DNA of 64,000 bases, taken from NCBI GenBank assembly GCA_030562195.1, contig JAUJPP010000007.1:3224001-3288000 (forward strand), in the 5' to 3' direction. The position numbers and the translations under genes are program-made. Every line of letters begins with the position of its first letter. The first letter of the stretch is position 1. The notes below the pieces were generated by a model. It was not told where the DNA came from and did no database searches. It saw nothing but the letters and a program-made list of their open reading frames with translations. Below are positions 58,524 through 64,000 of this stretch, piece by piece. The DNA comes from Nipponacmea schrenckii (Eukaryota > Mollusca > Gastropoda > Lottiidae).

Positions 58524-60186
58524 AGGAATTATGACAAGAACAGGTTTTCTACGCTGTAAGAAATATTCATCATTAATTATTATAGTCTAACTTTCAAGGG
58601 ATTGTGAACAGGTTGTTTATGTTCATTAGGGACATTGATATCATCAATTTGCACAATTGAATGATGCCACTACACGACATCTACCAGAAGCTAATGTTGA
58701 TATATATGCTGTGGGGTAATAAAACCTTTAGTGGAATTGCTAGAACCATACACATCAGAATTAAAATTGGATAGGTGTAAATTGAATATATCAGTGTCCC
58801 TGATATATAAGTAGAAAAACTTTAAAATTTCATTACTTTCTGTAAAGATAAAAATTCTTCCAGCCAAACAGAAAATACACTTTTTATATCTGCTTCTAAA
58901 ATATTTTTATAAATTATTACAAATATGCTTAATATGCTTAATGCTTAATGGGATTCCAGTAGATGTCTTTCTAACACTGACAGTTCCCCAAATAAACTTT
59001 GATCTACGTTTGACAAATCTTTCCTTCGTGACATATACTAGTAGCTTCTTAAACTGAAAACATAGGTATACAGACTTTAAGAATAATGATTTAGATACAA
59101 AAGAGATATTATATTTCTATATAGCCCATTTTGGTACTGATGTGCCACTAAACATTCCATCTATTTTGAAAATGGCAAGATCCACCTTATAATATAAAAA
59201 TTGCTTAAAGGAATTGGTTTACGAAGTTTTTTTTTTCGGTCCGCCATTTGTGCAATAGTTTTAGTAGAATTACCAGAACCAAGGACGTCAAAATAAAATT
59301 GGAATAATGCAAATTGTCACTGATATGTATTAAACGTGTAGAGAATGTCTTTACAATCTGTTTAATTCAAAATAATCCTAGTTTTGATAATTTCTTGAGT
59401 GTTACCTAAAACAGACTAAAAATATACAAGTAGTTATAATATTAAAAACAGACTAGAAGCTCCATTATAGCTGACAATATCCCCTGATAACTTACCGATT
59501 GTATACCTATTTCACCAGAGCGTCTGTATGACAAGAGTCTGCACTGCAGAAATATTTCTGAACACGAAAAAAATTGTCTTTTGAATCATGCAAGGAGCAT
59601 GTTGTTAATTCACTAACAAGATGCTAGTTGAGAACTTCAATATCTGATGGGGTTGATATTTCCTTTGTTTTAGAAAATTGTCGCTTTGTTAAAACTGCAT
59701 AGGCCAATTTTGTTACTTTAGTCTTGAATACGAGCGACATAAGATGCAAAAAATGTTTTGCAATCTTTTCTCTCCTTGTCATTTCGATCTGTTCATTTGA
59801 CAACAAAGCTCCATTTAAAATTAGTCAATCTCAGGATATAATAATTTAGTTTCAAACAATTCGATGGTGATTTAAATTCATCTCCATCATCAAACATTGG
59901 TATAACAACTTCTAATGCAGCTTGAGCCATGATATCATAGACAATTTTCTCAGCTCCAATAATAACCGGGATGCTAAACGCATTCGTTGTAAGGAGTAAT
60001 GTGCCCTCTTTAAAGGGTTATCTATATTTTGTCATTATTGAAAAAACTTCTTTTCTAAGCAATCAGATGCATTTGATTTGAAACGCCCACGTGCAATGTC
60101 TGATTGTAAGAGTAGGTTCCTCCTTTACTGTACTCCAAGTGCATTTTCTATAAACTTTATCTGGTGTCGTTTATTATTGTTTTTCA
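58524..60186. other. A+T-rich stretch, no gene recognised
   Basis: No supported gene. Part of 59600-60180 may belong to the Penelope-like element that follows, but I could not confirm a frame. Confidence 0.4.
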
Positions 60187-61200
60187 ATGTCCATCCATAA
60201 CAATTTGGGCAGAAACAATATGACTATCTTTCTGCCAAACCTGATTGCAGTGAAAGACACTTACACTTTGCCTAAGTTTGGACTTAATCTATTTATTGAA
60301 CAGTTATGGCAATTCCTTGAAATCCTCAACAACCACCTTCCGTCCATAAAACTAGCGGCCAACATCAGCCACAAAAGCATAGATTTTCTCGATACCACTG
60401 TCTTTAAAGAAGATTCCATATCAAAGACTAATAAATTAGCTATTAAAGTATATTTCAAAGAAACCGACACTTTATCAACTTTTGCATAAGAGCTCATTTC
60501 ATCCAAAACCAAACTTTTCTGGAATAATTAAGTCACAAATTTACTATTTCATCGAATTTGCCCAAGTTCGTCTGATTTCGACCAAGCCTGTACGATTTTT
60601 TTCTTCAAACTGAAAGAGCGTGGATACTCTAAACTACTTTTACAAAACATAAAAAAATCCACTTTAGCACAAATAGCAGATAAAAATATACTTTATGTCG
60701 AAGTACCACAGGCTTAAGGAGTGATCCATGTATGTCAAGTAGATGCAAAACATGTCCGTTTATATCAGAAACTCGTCATTTTTTAAGTAATTCTACGAAT
60801 AAAAGATACCCGATCTAGGAGCACCTAACATGTAATATACTTAATTTCATGCAAAAATTATCCCAAACAATATGTGGGAGAAACAAAGAAAAATTACGCA
60901 CTCGTTTTAATGCTCACAGATTAGATATTAATTTTAAAAAGAAAGCCTGTTTTTAACCATTTCAATCATGACGACCATTGACTTGACGACATCACTCTTA
61001 CCCTAATTGAGTGCATAGAAATCGACTTGCCCGAAGATAAAACTACCAAATTCCGTCAATCTAGGAAAGCCCATTGGATTGAGACATTAAATACAGCAAG
61101 ACCCATAGGGCTTTGTCGTCCTCTTCAATGCAACAAAAGCAATCAAGATAGTTCTTGCCCATTATAGACGTCTTCAAGAGAAATTACATATCTATAAGCA
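60187..61200 (+). pseudogene. Penelope-like retroelement, RT C-terminus and GIY-YIG endonuclease, decayed
   Basis: 60187-60489 is open and reads LEILNNHLPSIKLAANISHKSIDFLDTTVFK...IKVYFKETDT, the end of the Penelope-like RT (SIDFLDxxVYK, VYFKPTxT). After a stop, further pieces read HPKPNFSGIIKSQIYYF (60500), then CPFISETRHFL (60748), PKQYVGET-like and EKLRTRFNAHRLDINF (60890). This is the GIY-YIG endonuclease with several stops and frameshifts. The RT core is missing upstream. By family knowledge such elements insert by target-primed reverse transcription. This copy is dead. Confidence 0.7.
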
Positions 61201-61690
61201 GAAAATGATAGTGGCATATTCCAAAAATCAAAACAACCTATATAGGTATTATACATCTCGCAAAAGTTCTATTACTTTTTTATCTAATTTCACGTCAGAA
61301 CAGAAAAGGAGAAATTCAATTAAAATTCATGAAAAATCATCATTTACCGATAAATCTTGTCAACCTCTCAGACAAATTGGCTACCATTATAAATGTGAGC
61401 GTATTACGATGGCCATCGCTATTTTTAACATTCTAAGAACAAAGTTCACCATCTATTTCTGTGTTTCATTGAATCAAATTATCAAACTCAGCAAATACAG
61501 TGATTATTCTGATTGGATCAAAATTGAAACAAACCAATTAAAAGTTCAGAATTTCAAACCAGCAAAATCTGAACTGAACTATCTGAGCACAAATCAATAC
61601 CATCCAATCCTTGTCCACTTCAGTGAGCTTTATCTGAACACTTTTCACCCGTATTGTTTCAACATATTCAAATCTTCACCTTAGCAATAC
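61080..61690 (+). pseudogene. Penelope-like element tail
   Basis: WIETLNTARPIGL-like text at 61078, then a region shared with the fragments in both lectin introns (to about 61300). The 159-codon frame 61205-61684 is part of this tail or its flank. No recognised domain beyond it. Confidence 0.45.
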
Positions 61691-62437
61691 ATGGAGATTA
61701 AACCGCCATTAAGGATATCAACAAGAAAAAAGTTATATTGAGATGTTTTGGAAAGTATTATTCAGTAAAGGGTCGTTTTGTTTTATATTTACATGTACTC
61801 CTAAATCATTCTAAATGTAAAATATGAACCCTGAAAACCAAACTATTAATTTTTCAACGTCAAAACTAAATTAAAAGTTCATTTGGATAAATTATATTAT
61901 AGAAACATTTTCAGTTGTAACTTTTGATCATTTGTTTACTGACCCTTTTAAGTTTTTAAAACGTCGAGATATAGTTTTATATGTTTAAATGACATTACTG
62001 GTTTTCTTTTTTAAGTAAACAATTCTTATATTTCTTTCCATGTCAACATAATTGGATCAAAACAGGAAGATCCAGGGGATATTTTAAGCAAAAAATTGAG
62101 AAAAGAATTAGAATTCACAGAATAATGAACAACAAATATGAATTGGGAATTGTAAGTGTTCTTTATTTTAATTCTGTGAGGAATTTACTTATGGGATTTA
62201 AATGTCCCTTTCTATTGCTTTTTTAAAAGAAATGTAATCTAATTTTTTTGAAAGGAAATTGAAGATTACAATTGCCGACATACATCAGAATTTAGATAGT
62301 ATATTTTTATATCCAGTGATTTTAATTTCCAATTCCAGACGTCATCTACATTAGAACCAACCAATTGTTTTTAGCCAAGATCTTTTTAACGTAAAATGTA
62401 CCTGTCAAAAAACATTTGACTGTTGCCCGATTGTAAA
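61691..62437. other. Intergenic, nothing recognised
   Basis: A+T-rich without conserved frame or repeat. Confidence 0.4.
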
Positions 62438-62515
62438 CTCAGAATTCCAGAAAGTAAACATGATTCCAGAAAGTAAACAGAATTCTAGAAAGTAAACAGA
62501 ATTCCAGAAAGTAGA
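62438..62515 (+). repeat. ~19 bp minisatellite
   Basis: Four units of AATTCCAGAAAGTAAACAG with single-base variants. Confidence 0.85.
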
Positions 62516-63159
62516 GAACTAGAGTCAGGTAAGAAGTGATATTCTTTAATTTTAATCAGTATTATCAATCATTGACAAAACCTTATACAATCACATCAGT
62601 ACTGAAAAATTTGCACTAAAAAATCGTTATACAATATATTTTGCATGGTAACACAGATAATGCTAATGCCTGTGTCAGTACTTCAGGGAGTTGTCTCGAT
62701 GTCAGTTTTAAACCTCAAATACCTAAAGCACAATTTCCACATCCAGACAGACAGGAATGTATTTGTGGTTCTATTACTACTACCTGCTAAAATGGCCCTT
62801 ACAATTATAAGAAGCATGCTCGATTCTATTTCAACCAAAATTTTCAAATAACTTTCATAGAGAACTTATAGGCAGAAAATAAGGCATATTTTGATATGTC
62901 CACCTTTTCCTTCTAAGAGCTTTTAATCATCTTAAGCAGAACGTTTGTAGTTTCCATGATTATTATTATAATTTATTGCCTACGTAACCTACACAATTTT
63001 TATTCTGTTATACATAATCAAAAGGTCGCGTATTTTAATAACTTAACGTAGTTAAAAATTATGTCATGTGGCTTGTGCACTGCCTTTTTTCTGTAAGACA
63101 TCTAAGATATAAGTTAACAAAACCAGTTTCAGAGTAGTTTTCTTCCATTTCCAGATTCT
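62516..63159. other. Intergenic, nothing recognised
   Basis: The 68-codon frame at 62645 has no recognisable features. Confidence 0.4.
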
Positions 63160-63380
63160 CAGTTAATACCATAGTTTTCTAAGTAACTATCATAGTTTTT
63201 GAAGTAAATACCATAGTTTTGCATGTTAATACCATAGTTTTGTGAGTTAATATCATAGTCTTGGAAGTTATTACCCTAAGTAAATATCATAGTTTATCAG
63301 CTGAAACCGTCGTTTCTAGGTTGACGCCTTAGTTTCTCAGTTGACTCTTTAGTTTCTCAGTTGATACCATAGTTTCAAGA
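63160..63380 (+). repeat. ~25 bp degenerate minisatellite
   Basis: About nine units of the type AGTTAATACCATAGTTTTn, drifting to AGTTGACnCnTTAGTTTCTC at the 3' end. Confidence 0.8.
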
Positions 63381-64000
63381 GTTTCCCGTTTTGAATCATT
63401 TGGAATTTAATTTTTATTAGAAGTTATTTCATGTAATTTTTATATAAAAGTTCTAAATTAATTGTTTCTAGAAATAAGAAAAGAGTAACCCTGGGCTTGT
63501 TGCTTTTAAAATGGACTGTATTGGTGAATTCTTACAATTTGGTTCTGGAAAATAAATTAGAATTAATAACTTTTGGTGTGTTGTTTTTAAAGTATGGTTT
63601 GGTAGATGTCTCATTTCAATGTGAATATTGAAGGGCGTTCATTTTATGATGTAAGCCGAAATATTTCTTTGGCTCAAATTTATGAAATCACATCAAAATC
63701 TAGCCAAATGTGTCCCTGAACATATTTTAAAGTTGTAACTTAAAAAATCCAATAGTTAATTTAATTATTTAAAAGTTTACGTAAACATCTTAGATCTATA
63801 TTGTTTTTGTTGGGCGTAAGAAATCTTTTGAACAGATTTAAGCGAAATAGACGTGTAATTAAAAATTAGTACTTTCGATTTATCATTAACACTTATAAAA
63901 AAAATTAATTTTGATCAATTAGATAAAATTAATGAGGATGTTCAAGTAATATATTAGTTTTTTTTTTACATATTACCCCTTTTAATTTAACTTGTACTCA
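63381..64000. other. Intergenic, nothing recognised
   Basis: A+T-rich, no gene or RNA signal seen. Confidence 0.4.

Overview
The window is eukaryotic nuclear DNA: strongly A+T rich, with spliced genes (GT-AG introns), tRNA-derived SINEs, Penelope-like and LINE fragments, and dense families of non-coding repeats. The gene types (a secreted PAN plus fucolectin-type lectin, a THAP-domain protein) and the repeats (elements ending in TATACGCCCAC that carry ~170 bp tandem cores and GTCCGTC-rich stretches) suggest a mollusc, most likely a bivalve. That assignment is inference. Two runs of exactly 500 N (12657-13156 and 34434-34933) are assembly gaps.

Layout. 1-10547 and 18892-24953 are arms of a large inverted duplication. 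Each arm carries a copy of a PAN/fucolectin-type lectin gene. The right copy (minus strand, exons at 24917-25211, 23952-24152 and 22028-22266) is complete and predicts 244 residues. The left copy (plus strand) starts inside exon 1 at the window edge. The left arm is longer because of a two-unit mobile insertion (741-3100), a rearrangement of intron 2 (4825-5866) and a 1.3 kb block (8713-10010). Between the arms lie a 2.1 kb segment (10548-12656) that recurs in direct orientation at 50309-52511, a gap, and minus-strand repeats (13157-18891). 26962-29151 holds four exons of a THAP-domain gene whose C-terminal exons are not found. From 29352 to 50308 the sequence is almost entirely repeats. 52512-64000 is sparse DNA with TIR elements, a SINE with intact target-site duplications, a decayed Penelope-like element and minisatellites.

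The dominant biology is a group of Helitron/Helentron-like non-autonomous elements, called here HL-A, -B, -C, -D and -F. Each ends 3' in a small hairpin directly followed by CTAG, sits in T-runs, and starts 5' with one or more interchangeable hairpin modules followed by a T-run. They form head-to-tail tandem arrays. The undisturbed right arm shows the empty site of one array. Their bodies repeat canonical binding motifs of animal transcription factors (ETS, NRF1, YY1, E-box, nuclear receptor and CRE types). The lectin duplication ends exactly at one HL 3' terminus, which raises the possibility that the gene was moved by such an element.
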